Shown piece after piece: positions 18,106 through 27,888 of a DNA stretch of 64,000 bases. This DNA is from CAIVAT01 sp964473485 (GTDB lineage: Bacteria; Bacteroidota; Bacteroidia; Bacteroidales; FEN-979), in contig CAYYPH010000007.1 of assembly GCA_964473485.1 (NCBI GenBank), positions 74,668 to 138,667 of the forward strand, given 5' to 3'. The notes under the pieces are model-generated. The model was not told the DNA's origin, searched no databases, and saw only the letters and a list, made by a program, of their open reading frames with translations. Each line of letters begins with the position of its first letter. Positions within the stretch are counted from its first letter, which is position 1. The translations under genes and the position numbers were made by a program.

Positions 18106-21036
18106 TCACTGAAGCGCGATCCCGTAAAGGAACTCCCAACCCCAACCACCATTTCCCGGAAAGTACAACTGCCTGACTCCCATCTCTATCGGTGCATAAA
18201 AGCGGAGGAAATGAAAATCGAAGGTGAGCTCCACTCCGGTCGACTGGTATACCGATATACCGGGGTCATGCCAACCCGTTAACCCAGGGCCGGTCCAGCC
18301 CAGGGTCATATCGTAAAAGAGGTTCATCTTCATTCTTTTCAGGTAGACCACCGATCCGAGGCTGAGATCGGGATAAAAGACGGGAAATTTGTAATTGCCC
18401 TGAAGCGCAATCTGGTCGGGATCCGTGATTCCGCTGTATCCCCTGGGAATAAGAATCATCGAGGAATAGGAATAGACGATGTCATCCTCTTCGCGTTCCT
18501 GCTGGTACCCTGCATAAATCCTGAGGCCATGATGTTTGAAAATGCCCGGGAAATACAGGGTCAGATCCGTTTCGAACAGGGTTCCCATATCGTTTTCCGA
18601 GAAAGTGGAATGCCTGTAATTGAGGTTGAGGATCTGCCCGAAGCGGGGATACAGGTCTTTGTTCCCGGAGCGTTGATACTGGGATGCATAAACCTGATAA
18701 TCCATGGTTTGAATGCATCCCGAGGTGAATTGCGATGGGGTCGAAGCGTTGTGTTTTACCCCGGTAAGGGTTGTTCCGACCAGAGGCTGAAGGGTCCTGA
18801 TCCAGCGACCGTGCGAAAAATTCCATGGAATGGTTACCTGAAATTTCAGGTTGGTCTCCTGCCAGGTAAAGCGCTTCCTTTCCCCTGAACCCTCATAATT
18901 GGCATACCCTGCGCGGTTACCGATATCGAAACGGAAATTGAACACCGGATATAAGCCCTGGTAACTCAATCCTGCGTAGAACTTGCCGGTCTCCTCGTTG
19001 AGGTCGTATTCCCAACCTGCATTGGCAAACATCGTGTTCATCACATTCTGTGAGAGGACCATCACACCGGGTTTGAATTCGAGGTTCCCGGCATCAAGTG
19101 AAACGGGGGCCCAGCTGTGTGGTCTGAAAAGATGGCCTGCCTTCGAATAACGTTTAACCGGGTATATCGTTCCACTTATCGTGTCACGAACGGGATCGGC
19201 ATCCGGTAATTGATTCATCCTGAAGATGTTTTTTGCAATGACACTGTCCTGGATACTGACCTTCTCCTGCGCAGCAAGAAGATTAGATAACTTCCGCGAC
19301 CGGTAGCTTGTCTCCTGGAGCGGCATCCACATGCTACTGTCAATACGTGCTTCGGCAATCATCTCTCCGTCTGAAGTGTACTCTGAATAGATCATCGACG
19401 ACCGGTCGGGTGAAAAATCGGGATCGTAGGAGGCAAATCTGGCAGAGGTGACCTGGTAAGTTATTTTCTGAATGGTGTCGAAGGCATACAGATTTTCAAC
19501 CCCGGAATAATCGGTGCTGAAGATGATATAGTGCCGGTAAAACCATGAAGGCCCATTGAGTTCATTGAATGTGAACGGGGTAACCTCGCGGATCAGACCG
19601 GTTGCGGTATCCAGAACAGCAATGGCCTGACCTTTCTCCGACTGAATGGTAAAAACGATCCTGGTGGCATCGGGCGACCAGTTGGGATACATGGCGGTTT
19701 TGCCCTGAGGAACAGGATGACTTTGCAGGATCCGGCCCGAAGGTACTTCAAGAACGTCGATGCTGCAATCATTTTCTGAGGTGAATTTGATCGCAGCAAG
19801 CCGGTCGCCGCCGGAGGTGATCACGGGTGCATAATACCTGGTACGCCTTGTCAGGTTTCTGGTCTTTCCGGTTTTAAAATTGTACCCCCTGATAGAGGCA
19901 AAACTCCGGTTTTGCCATCTTCGCCCGTACTCGTACTCTGACCATACCAGCCAGTCGCCGCCTAACGACGTGGTTCCGTTGAGATGCAGTCCCGGAACGA
20001 GGAGCCGTTTTTCCTTGCCTGTGTACCGGTTGATCAGGAGAAAGCGTGTGATATCGTCCATACTCTGTTTTTCCGCCAGGATGGTTGAATCGTCCAGGAA
20101 CAGGGGATGGTTGTATAGAGTGAAGTTTTTTGGATCACGCCTGGTAATCAATCTTGCCTCCGTCAAACGGGTTCCTGCCACTTCGCTTTTCCAGTCCGAT
20201 TCCAGTGAAGCGAGTGATTGCCGGTAAAGCTGGGCCTTCCATAGGCCCGTCGACTTGCGGATGCCGCTGTTGAATGGTACGACCATGAAGGGATATTTTG
20301 CAGTACGGTCGAGCGCTTCATTCCAGACCCCTGCGCCATAGCGTGCCCTGGCTTCGCCCACTACGTAATAACCCAGTGAGTAGGCATCGGGAACAAAGGT
20401 TTTATAGGATCCAAGTGTTGCCTTGTCGTACGAAAATATCCCTTTTTCAACAAGTTGCGCTTTCAGCACACATTCAAACATGGCCGATCTGCCGCGACCG
20501 GTGTTTGATAACGCCGTTTCCGTTACGGTAGCGTCGCCTTCAAGGAACCATGACGGGATGTAAAGGCCGAGGATCCCTCCGGTAATCTGCTCACCGAAGA
20601 GGTAGTACAACACTTTGCTGAATCCCCTGTTGATCTTGCTTATCTGCACCGCGTGACGGTATTCGTGAATGACAAGTTGTTCAAGCCACTCTTCGGCGTA
20701 GGTTTGTTGCGGCGGACAGGTATAAAGTTCGATCCGTTTTGGCGCCCACACTGTAACCCCGTTCGAACTGGCCGACTGTGTGTGAAATACCAGAGGGATC
20801 CGCGGAACCTTCGCGGTCAGTGTCGTGGTTTCGTGGTCGACCACTATGTCCATGATATTCGCGACATATTGCGCTTTCTTTTCGAACGGTTGCGGAAAGA
20901 TCAGCCTGTATTTATCGGTTTTTATCTGTGCCCAGCGGATAGATGCCGGATCCTGGCCCGTGCTGAAATACTGCGGCAAGGCCTGCTGAATGGTCAGCAG
21001 GAAAAAAAAGGTGAGGATGATCCTGGTCAGGCTCAA
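18106..21036 (-). CDS. Surface protein: M-family zinc peptidase, beta-propeller and C-terminal barrel
   Basis: A 976-residue secreted protein with three parts. After a signal peptide ending at ALPQ (residue 22), a peptidase-MA-like domain carries HEYRH (zinc ligands His124 and His128, base Glu125) and a third ligand Glu166 in WFLEGDAT. Residues about 300-620 form a TolB/WD-type propeller (blades such as YPNWSPDATRIVFT and DPDFSPDRSSMIYS). The C-terminal third (about 680-976) has alternating barrel strands ending in a short hydrophobic tail, like BamA/surface-antigen barrels. It starts at TTG 21036. A role in outer-membrane proteolysis or as a surface-anchored protease is inferred; the substrate is unknown. 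Confidence 0.8.
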   Translation of the reverse strand: MSLTRIILTFFFLLTIQQALPQYFSTGQDPASIRWAQIKTDKYRLIFPQPFEKKAQYVANIMDIVVDHETTTLTAKVPRIPLVFHTQSASSNGVTVWAPKRIELYTCPPQQTYAEEWLEQLVIHEYRHAVQISKINRGFSKVLYYLFGEQITGGILGLYIPSWFLEGDATVTETALSNTGRGRSAMFECVLKAQLVEKGIFSYDKATLGSYKTFVPDAYSLGYYVVGEARARYGAGVWNEALDRTAKYPFMVVPFNSGIRKSTGLWKAQLYRQSLASLESDWKSEVAGTRLTEARLITRRDPKNFTLYNHPLFLDDSTILAEKQSMDDITRFLLINRYTGKEKRLLVPGLHLNGTTSLGGDWLVWSEYEYGRRWQNRSFASIRGYNFKTGKTRNLTRRTRYYAPVITSGGDRLAAIKFTSENDCSIDVLEVPSGRILQSHPVPQGKTAMYPNWSPDATRIVFTIQSEKGQAIAVLDTATGLIREVTPFTFNELNGPSWFYRHYIIFSTDYSGVENLYAFDTIQKITYQVTSARFASYDPDFSPDRSSMIYSEYTSDGEMIAEARIDSSMWMPLQETSYRSRKLSNLLAAQEKVSIQDSVIAKNIFRMNQLPDADPVRDTISGTIYPVKRYSKAGHLFRPHSWAPVSLDAGNLEFKPGVMVLSQNVMNTMFANAGWEYDLNEETGKFYAGLSYQGLYPVFNFRFDIGNRAGYANYEGSGERKRFTWQETNLKFQVTIPWNFSHGRWIRTLQPLVGTTLTGVKHNASTPSQFTSGCIQTMDYQVYASQYQRSGNKDLYPRFGQILNLNYRHSTFSENDMGTLFETDLTLYFPGIFKHHGLRIYAGYQQEREEDDIVYSYSSMILIPRGYSGITDPDQIALQGNYKFPVFYPDLSLGSVVYLKRMKMNLFYDMTLGWTGPGLTGWHDPGISVYQSTGVELTFDFHFLRFYAPIEMGVRQLYFPGNGGWGWEFLYGIALQ

Positions 21037-21064
21037 GGCAGTGTTTTTTTAACAGGATTCCGGG

Positions 21065-24000
21065 TTAATGGATGACCACCATTTTCCTGACCAGTTGAAC
21101 AGTCTTGCTTCGCAGGATGCATGAATATACGCCACCCGGAAGGTTCTCAGCCGCGATCACTTCATCCAGGTGTCCATTCACCGGGGTTAACTCCGATTTA
21201 AAGACGACGGCCCCGGATTGGCTGATTAGAAGCAGTTCCGGAACTTCTCCTGAAGTCCAGGTTCCGGTCAGCCTGAACTTTCCGGCGTTAGGGACTGGGA
21301 AAATGACAAGGGTGGCTTCTGATGGCCGTCCGGTCCCGGTAACGACCACGTAGATATGATTGGAGGTATCGGTGACCATTCCGTACCTGGTTACCCTGGT
21401 CCAGTACCAGCCGTCGGAGAGGGTCTGGTATATCTGTCCGGTGGCGCCGGCGATCGGCACCCCGTCTTTGTACCATTGGTTTCCGAATGCATGGCTGCTG
21501 ATGAGATAGTCGAACGATTGCGTGATCACCGGCCTGGCAGGGGGAGCGGTAATCGTAAGTGTAAACATCGGGGATGACGTGCCGTTGCCGCATGTATTGG
21601 TTCCATGCACTTTAATATTGCCCGAGACAGCGCTTCCTGAAAAGTTAACCGTTACCTGGTTGGTATTTGCTCCGGCAACGATGGATGCTCCGGCAAGAAA
21701 ACTCCACTGATAACCGGTAGCGAATGGTATCGCAGCGACCTGGTACACGATTCCCGTTGCACCGTAGGCCACCGAATCGAGGCCTGTGATGACGCCCGCT
21801 GCAGCGGGTTTTTGCGATACGTTCACAAACAGGGCCGGGGATGGGGGACCTCCGCCGCATGAATTACTGCCAAGCACCGAGATATTTCCAGGCACTGCCG
21901 ATGCCGAAAAGTTAACGGTGATGTTCCTGGTTCCGTTCCCTGTGGCAATCGTGGCCCCGGGGGGAAGGTTCCATAGATATGAGGTGGCGTTTGCCACCGA
22001 ATCCACTGAATAGGGAATTCCTGAACTGCCGTTGCAAACAGAGTCCTGTCCTGATATGGCCCCCGGTGTTCCCGGTGGCGATTTTACGGTGACAGGAAGC
22101 ATGGTAGGGGTCGCAGCAGTGCACCCCCCTGCATTGTAATTTACTGCAATCCATTGCGATCCAGTGCCTAACCAGGTCACCATCACCTGGTTGGTGCCAC
22201 TGCCTGAGCTGATCATACCTCCGGGTGAAACAGTCCAGGTATAATTGGTCATCCCAGGTTCGGTACTGTAAGGCACCGTTCCTGAACCCTGGCAAGGGGT
22301 GGCGTTTCCGGTTACGGAAGGCACGGGGGGAAGGTTGACGGTGACCGCCTTTAACGCAGGGTTGACCGATGCGCAACCCTGCTGGTTGGTGTACGCGACG
22401 CTCACCTGCTGTGGTCCGGTGCTGTTCCATGAAACCGTGACTGTGCTGCTGGTCGTCCCGGAGGTTATGGTTCCCCCGGCTGAAACCGTCCAAAGGTAAT
22501 TCGCCATTCCGGCCTCAGTTGAATAAACATGTCCGGTGGTTCCTACACAGGCTGATGACGGCCCCGAGATTGTCGGAACAGGGGCGGATGCGACAGTAAC
22601 ATTGTACAATGTAGGAGTAGCGGTTGTGCAGCCATAAGGGTCGGTGTAAGAGAGGCTTACCGTGCGCATGCCGGCCGTGTTCCAGGTAACGCTGATGGTA
22701 TCGGACCCCCCGCCCGAATTGATGGTTCCTCCGGCCGAAACTGCCCAGATATAGAGGGTCATCCACGGTTCGGTTGTATAAATATGACCTGATGTTCCGG
22801 CACACGCAGTTACAGGGCCCGAAATAGTCGGCACCGGTCGTGGGTGGACCGTAACATTCAACGTGGTCGGGATTCCTCCGGGACAACCAAACGAATTGTT
22901 ATAATTGACCTTGACATACTGACTCCCGCCGGTATTCCATTTCACGGTCACCGTGTTGCTGGCCGATGTGCCCCCCGCGGTGATGGTCCCGCCCGGCGAA
23001 ACAGTCCAGGCATATCCTGTCATTCCCGGATCGGTGGAATAGACATTACCGGTGGTTCCGGCGCACAGCAACGCAGGTCCTGTCAGCGAAGGAACCGGTT
23101 GCGGGTTTATGTTCACTGCCATGCTTGCGGGATTCAGTGCCGGGCATCCGAATGCATTGTTGTAATTGACGCTGACGTTCTGTGCTCCCGGACTTGTCCA
23201 GGCTACCGTGGCGGTTGAACTGGTGGCTGTTCCTCCAGCTGCGAAGTTTCCGCCCGTTACAGTCCAGGTATAGCCGCTCATACCTGCCTGGGTCGTGTAG
23301 GTGCTGTTTACAGAACCCGCGCAGGCGGTTGCTGGCCCAGTGATGGTAGGCACCGGCCGTGTATTTACCGTGATATTGCTCACCGCAGGAGCAGCGGCGA
23401 TGCACCCTGCCGGGCTAGTGTAACCGACACTGACTGTCGCTGCCCCAAGCGTGTTCCACGTAACCGTGACACTGTTGCTGGTCGGTGTTCCGCCGGCCGT
23501 TATGGTACCGCCTGAGGAAACGTTCCACACATAGCTGCTCATACCGGCTTGTGTTGTATAAACATTGGAAGTCGAATTAATGCAGGAGGTGGAAGGACCT
23601 GACAGTGTCGGAACAGGAATGGGATTTACTGTAACAGGGTAAACGGTAGGTGTCTGCGACGTACACCCGCTCGAATTGGTGAATTTGACGCTGACTGACT
23701 GTGAACCCGCAGTGTTCCATTTCACGGTGACGGTGTTGTTGGTCGGGGTTCCGCCCGCGGTGATCGTTCCACCTGCCGAGACGGTCCAAACGTAATTCGA
23801 CATGCCGGACTGGGTTGTGTAAACATTTCCCGTGGCTCCTGCGCATACCGATGCCGGCCCCGACAAGGTCGGCTGAGGGTTGATAAGTACAGTGACAACC
23901 AGGGATGCCGGGTTGAGCGCTGTGCAACCTGCCGTGTTGGTATAGTTGACCTTGATGGTATCGGTTCCGGGAGTGTTCCAGGTTACCGTGATCGCGTTAG

Positions 24001-25156
24001 TACCCAATCCAGAAGTGATGGTACCGCCGGGTGTAATCGACCAGGTATAATTGGTCATTCCGGCCTGCGTGTAATAGACTTTACCTGACGCGCCGGCGCA
24101 ATTGATGAGCGGGCCGGCGATGGTAGGTGCAGGCCTGGGATTGATAGAGACTGCCAGGGAAGCGGATGGCCCAATACCGCATGAGTTTGAACCTGAAACT
24201 GTTATATTGCCGGGTGACGCAGTTTCCCCCACGTTTACCGTAATCGCATTGGTATTGTTACCGGAGACAATGGTGAACCCTGCCGGTAAGGTCCATGTAT
24301 ATGTCGTGGCACCGGTGATAACCGGTACTGAATAAACCAGACCGGTTGATGACTGGCATACGGCAGTGGGGCCGGTAATGGTACCAGCGGCACCCGGAAG
24401 GATGCATCCCGTAAGCAGGATCTTGCTGTTGCTGGCAGGTACGACGCTGAGGTTGTTTTTCGGAGTGGGGCCGAATGTTGCGCTGTTTGCCGTCTGCTGG
24501 GTAAATAGTTGCGCAGCGGTTGGGGGGACAGACATCAGCGAGTCGTTGATACCGCAGGTATAGCTTGGCGTTGCGCTGGTTACGTTCATGTTCCCGTAAA
24601 TGAACTCAACCGATGCATTTGCTTCGTACAGTCTGATCTGGAACTGCACCTGGTCGCCGTTGAGGTCTTGGTATGAAAAATGAACCCATTCAAGGGTGAA
24701 GATCCTGCTGCCCGGTGATCCGGTTGTTTCATATTTCACCGCGTTACCAAGTGTAAAACCCCAGGTAATCATGAGGTCGTCATAATAGGGGGCAAATGCG
24801 AGCAACGTTCCTTCAGGGGCCGGAATTGAAAATGCGCTGTTGTCAAATCCATAGGGTTTGTCCTGGTATCCGGCAGAGGTGTTGGATGAAAGATCCACAA
24901 ATCCGTTGGTTGAAACACTTATCTGGGTATAAATCCTGCCCAGATAGTTAAAATCGAATCCGATGGGCACAGGGTAACTGCGGTTGTTGCCGGTGTTCTC
25001 ACCTGCCCGCCAAGCTGTAACAGCCGTTCCGGTAGCGTCGATGGAATTGAAGGTGATCCCGGTCTGCCTTGAAGCGGTATATATGCCGACTCCCTGCGCA
25101 TGCAGCAACCATGGGATCAGAATTGTAAATACAAATATCGCGATCAGTCTCTTCAT
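21065..25156 (-). CDS. Giant T9SS-secreted protein with 11 A/B modules
   Basis: A protein of 1,363 residues, probably exported by the type IX system and anchored at the cell surface. The ATG at 25156 gives a signal peptide (MKRLIAIFVF to LLHAQ); the open frame extends 33 codons further upstream. Residues 22-250 form a non-repetitive beta domain (NGFVDLSSNTSAG, PYYDDLMITWG) seen in other Bacteroidota surface proteins. Then come 11 modules of about 87 residues: one A type, eight B type, two A type (see the repeat entry). An Ig-like domain with GNQWYKDGVPIAGATG and the T9SS type A domain (VFPVPNAGKFRL to the basic KMVVIH end) close the protein. Adhesion or filament formation is inferred. Confidence 0.85.
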   Translation of the reverse strand: MKRLIAIFVFTILIPWLLHAQGVGIYTASRQTGITFNSIDATGTAVTAWRAGENTGNNRSYPVPIGFDFNYLGRIYTQISVSTNGFVDLSSNTSAGYQDKPYGFDNSAFSIPAPEGTLLAFAPYYDDLMITWGFTLGNAVKYETTGSPGSRIFTLEWVHFSYQDLNGDQVQFQIRLYEANASVEFIYGNMNVTSATPSYTCGINDSLMSVPPTAAQLFTQQTANSATFGPTPKNNLSVVPASNSKILLTGCILPGAAGTITGPTAVCQSSTGLVYSVPVITGATTYTWTLPAGFTIVSGNNTNAITVNVGETASPGNITVSGSNSCGIGPSASLAVSINPRPAPTIAGPLINCAGASGKVYYTQAGMTNYTWSITPGGTITSGLGTNAITVTWNTPGTDTIKVNYTNTAGCTALNPASLVVTVLINPQPTLSGPASVCAGATGNVYTTQSGMSNYVWTVSAGGTITAGGTPTNNTVTVKWNTAGSQSVSVKFTNSSGCTSQTPTVYPVTVNPIPVPTLSGPSTSCINSTSNVYTTQAGMSSYVWNVSSGGTITAGGTPTSNSVTVTWNTLGAATVSVGYTSPAGCIAAAPAVSNITVNTRPVPTITGPATACAGSVNSTYTTQAGMSGYTWTVTGGNFAAGGTATSSTATVAWTSPGAQNVSVNYNNAFGCPALNPASMAVNINPQPVPSLTGPALLCAGTTGNVYSTDPGMTGYAWTVSPGGTITAGGTSASNTVTVKWNTGGSQYVKVNYNNSFGCPGGIPTTLNVTVHPRPVPTISGPVTACAGTSGHIYTTEPWMTLYIWAVSAGGTINSGGGSDTISVTWNTAGMRTVSLSYTDPYGCTTATPTLYNVTVASAPVPTISGPSSACVGTTGHVYSTEAGMANYLWTVSAGGTITSGTTSSTVTVSWNSTGPQQVSVAYTNQQGCASVNPALKAVTVNLPPVPSVTGNATPCQGSGTVPYSTEPGMTNYTWTVSPGGMISSGSGTNQVMVTWLGTGSQWIAVNYNAGGCTAATPTMLPVTVKSPPGTPGAISGQDSVCNGSSGIPYSVDSVANATSYLWNLPPGATIATGNGTRNITVNFSASAVPGNISVLGSNSCGGGPPSPALFVNVSQKPAAAGVITGLDSVAYGATGIVYQVAAIPFATGYQWSFLAGASIVAGANTNQVTVNFSGSAVSGNIKVHGTNTCGNGTSSPMFTLTITAPPARPVITQSFDYLISSHAFGNQWYKDGVPIAGATGQIYQTLSDGWYWTRVTRYGMVTDTSNHIYVVVTGTGRPSEATLVIFPVPNAGKFRLTGTWTSGEVPELLLISQSGAVVFKSELTPVNGHLDEVIAAENLPGGVYSCILRSKTVQLVRKMVVIH
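21545..24397 (-). repeat. Protein-coding tandem modules, A-B8-A-A
   Basis: Eleven degenerate coding repeats of about 259 bp. B modules follow the pattern P-x-P-T-I-x-GP-xx-AC-x-G-xx-G, then YTTExGM, YxWTVSAGGTI, VTVxWNT, and a YTNxxGC strand. A modules instead have YSVxxxxxAT, WxLPxGxxI, the glycine-rich CGxG and SPxF ending. The DNA copies are clearly diverged, so the array is old rather than freshly amplified. Confidence 0.85.
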
Positions 25157-25223
25157 CGTTCTGTTACTTTGATGGCAACTGTTATTTTTCGATTGGTCAA
25201 TGGAAATTATCACTGGCGATCCG

Positions 25224-27833
25224 TTAAGGAATCCCCCTGATAATTTTTTTAACAAAGATACCGTTCCGGTCTCTGATCATCAGCATGTAAACACCCGGAG
25301 GAAACTGATCGATACTGAGTTGCAGATCAGGATCATGCGGTTTAACATTGTATTGGTGCGTTTTAAGGATGACACCAGTCTGATCGCTAATATTTACATC
25401 CACGGGTCCTGTCACTGAAGAACCCAACCCGATATTGACCAGACCGGAAGAGGGATTCGGATAAACGGTCACGGCCGGCTTTTCATCCGTTGCAATGCCA
25501 GTGACAACAATCCATGTTTTATTCGACGGCGGAGAAGGACATTCGTCGAATGTTACGATGCACCAGTAATAACCGGTATTGTTCGTCACGGTATAAATCT
25601 GGCCTGTAGCTCCGGGAATGGCATTTCCTTCATAATACCATTGATTTCCGGAGCTGTACGAACTGGTAAGCACGGGTCCGGCAGCGGTCACAACCGGGGC
25701 AACGGGCGCCGGATGGATGACTACCGGGTGGTCGGGTGAAACAGTTCCGCTGCCGCAGCCATTGGTACCGGCTACCTTGATCACACCGCTGCCAGGTGTC
25801 AGTCCGAAGGTCACGGTGACTTCCGGCGAATTGGCTCCGGCAGTTATGGTGGCTTCAGCAGGCAAAGTCCATAGGTAGCCGGTAGCGTTGAGTACGGGTT
25901 CAACCGAATAGATCGCCCCTTCCTGCCCGGCACACACCGAAGCGGGACCCGATACCGCACCTGCGGCGCCAGGCTGCAGATCGACCGACACCCCTAACGG
26001 AGGGGAGGGGGTTCCGTTCCCGCACAGATTATTCCCGGCAACGCTGATATTACCTGATACAGCGGTCGGTCCGAAAGTTACGGTAACATTGGGTGTTCCC
26101 GATCCGGCGGTTATGGTAACCCCGGAAGGGAAATTCCAGAGATAAGTCAAGGCATTGGGGATCGGATCGACGGCGTACTGGATGCCGGTGGACCCCTGGC
26201 AGACGGCTGCCGGACCCATAACCGGCCCTGCATTGCCGGGAACCGGATTGACGGTGATATTTGCCGTTGTGGCCTGCGGAGCGGCACAACCAAACCCGTT
26301 CAAGTAATTGATGCCGACCGATTGCGTTCCGGTGCCGGTCCAGATTACCGTTACCGAATTATCCGAACTACCGCCCCCCGCAGTTATGGTGCCTCCTGCC
26401 GAAACAGCCCATGCATAGTTCGACATTCCCGGTTCCGTTGAATAGATGTTGCCCGGTGCGTTCTGGCAAACAGGCGAAGGGCCGGTGATCGTTGGGGCGG
26501 GCAATGGATTGACCGCGACACTCTTGACGGTAGGTGAAAGGGCTGAACAACCAGTAGCCGGATCAATGTAAGTTACGTTCACCGATTGGTTCCCCACCGT
26601 GTTCCAGGTTATCTGAACAGCACTGGTATTGGCTCCCGAGGTGATCGTCCCCCCTGCCGATACGGTCCAGTCATACGACGACATACCCGTTTCGGTGGTA
26701 TAAGTCACCGATGATGCTCCCTGGCACACACTTCCGGGACCGGTGATGGTCGGCACTGGCCTGGGGTTCACCGTTATGTTTTTTACTGTTGGGGTGATGG
26801 GTGTGCATCCGTTGCCGGTGATGTAGGTAACGCTTACCGATTGAGTTCCCGGGGTGTTCCAGGTAACCATGATTGCCTGAGTGGTAGCCCCGGAAGTGAT
26901 GGTGCCACCAGCTGATACAGTCCAGGTGTACCCGTTCATACCGGCTTCGGTCGTGTAAGAGATGCCGGTGGAGTTGGCGCATGGGGTCGGATTTCCGTTG
27001 ATAACCGGAACGGGCCTTGGATGCACGGTGACCGGAAGGTTGGAAGGTGGCCCGCTGCCGCAGGGCCCTGTGCCGAAAACAGCAATGGAACCGGAAGTCG
27101 CAGCGTTCGAGAAACTGACGGTAACCGTGGTGCTTCCTGCACCGGCGGCAATGGTGGCCCCGGGGGGTACCGACCAGGTGTATGTTGTTGCATTGGGCAC
27201 CGGTGCAATGCCGTAAACAACATTGGCCGATCCGGCACAAACCCCCGGAGGTCCGCTGATGGGTCCGGGAACCGGGGTTGAAAGGTTCGTTATCACAGCA
27301 TTATGGTAGAAAGTGGCCGTGGGCAGGTCGTTCATTGCCATCCCGTTCTCATCGGCATACTCGCATTCCCCTCCGCCTCCGGCCGTATTATTGAAAGACA
27401 CAACCGGAGCTCCTCCAGTAAGGGTGAAATTGAGATCCATGAGTTTTGAGCCGTTCGACAGGGAAAGCGGTATTATGCTTGTCCAGACAATGAGTACCTT
27501 CCGGAGTGTGGGGCTGACCCCGACATCATTGATCATGATACCGGGCAGCGAAGGGTTTATGTTAGAATGATTAACAAATGAGACCATGGTCGGATCATAA
27601 TCCAGCCGCAGGGATATAGCCGAAACGCTGATAAAATTCGTCACGGTCAGCGGCACGGTAACTGCCGCGCCGGGACAATGTGCAGAAGATCCGGCGGTGG
27701 TGATTGGCGCGTCTCGGGCTGTCAATTGGCCGCTAATTATGCCCAAAACCAGAATAAAGAGTGCCTTCTTCCAGCCAAGCCGGTGCTGGCGGGAAAAGCC
27801 TTTGATGGGAGAGTGTCCCGGTATTGGTTGCAT
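25224..27833 (-). CDS. T9SS-secreted protein with cohesin-like domain and six A/B modules
   Basis: An 869-residue surface protein, middle member of the tandem trio. After a signal peptide (KKALFILVLGIISGQ near 23-37), residues about 42-180 form a cohesin-like beta-sandwich (AVTVPLTVTN, ISLRLDYDPTMVSF, NGSKLMDLNFTL). Then come six modules in order A, B, B, B, A, A, an Ig-like domain (GNQWYYEGNAIPGATGQIY) and a T9SS type A domain (VYPNPSSGLVNIG to VKKIIRGIP). It lies 55 bases after the upstream giant gene and 67 bases before the downstream one, suggesting one operon. A cohesin-type domain could bind a partner such as a dockerin, but none is seen in the window. Confidence 0.83.
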   Translation of the reverse strand: MQPIPGHSPIKGFSRQHRLGWKKALFILVLGIISGQLTARDAPITTAGSSAHCPGAAVTVPLTVTNFISVSAISLRLDYDPTMVSFVNHSNINPSLPGIMINDVGVSPTLRKVLIVWTSIIPLSLSNGSKLMDLNFTLTGGAPVVSFNNTAGGGGECEYADENGMAMNDLPTATFYHNAVITNLSTPVPGPISGPPGVCAGSANVVYGIAPVPNATTYTWSVPPGATIAAGAGSTTVTVSFSNAATSGSIAVFGTGPCGSGPPSNLPVTVHPRPVPVINGNPTPCANSTGISYTTEAGMNGYTWTVSAGGTITSGATTQAIMVTWNTPGTQSVSVTYITGNGCTPITPTVKNITVNPRPVPTITGPGSVCQGASSVTYTTETGMSSYDWTVSAGGTITSGANTSAVQITWNTVGNQSVNVTYIDPATGCSALSPTVKSVAVNPLPAPTITGPSPVCQNAPGNIYSTEPGMSNYAWAVSAGGTITAGGGSSDNSVTVIWTGTGTQSVGINYLNGFGCAAPQATTANITVNPVPGNAGPVMGPAAVCQGSTGIQYAVDPIPNALTYLWNFPSGVTITAGSGTPNVTVTFGPTAVSGNISVAGNNLCGNGTPSPPLGVSVDLQPGAAGAVSGPASVCAGQEGAIYSVEPVLNATGYLWTLPAEATITAGANSPEVTVTFGLTPGSGVIKVAGTNGCGSGTVSPDHPVVIHPAPVAPVVTAAGPVLTSSYSSGNQWYYEGNAIPGATGQIYTVTNNTGYYWCIVTFDECPSPPSNKTWIVVTGIATDEKPAVTVYPNPSSGLVNIGLGSSVTGPVDVNISDQTGVILKTHQYNVKPHDPDLQLSIDQFPPGVYMLMIRDRNGIFVKKIIRGIP
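25707..27281 (-). repeat. Protein-coding tandem modules, A-B3-A-A
   Basis: Six coding modules of about 262 bp, of the same two types as in the flanking giant genes and in the order A, B, B, B, A, A. The array length is nearly identical to that of the gene at 27889-33474. Confidence 0.82.
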
Positions 27834-27888
27834 AACCGACTGTTTTTATGTGCAATGCATGCGACTCAGATCAGGGTTTGCATTAAAA

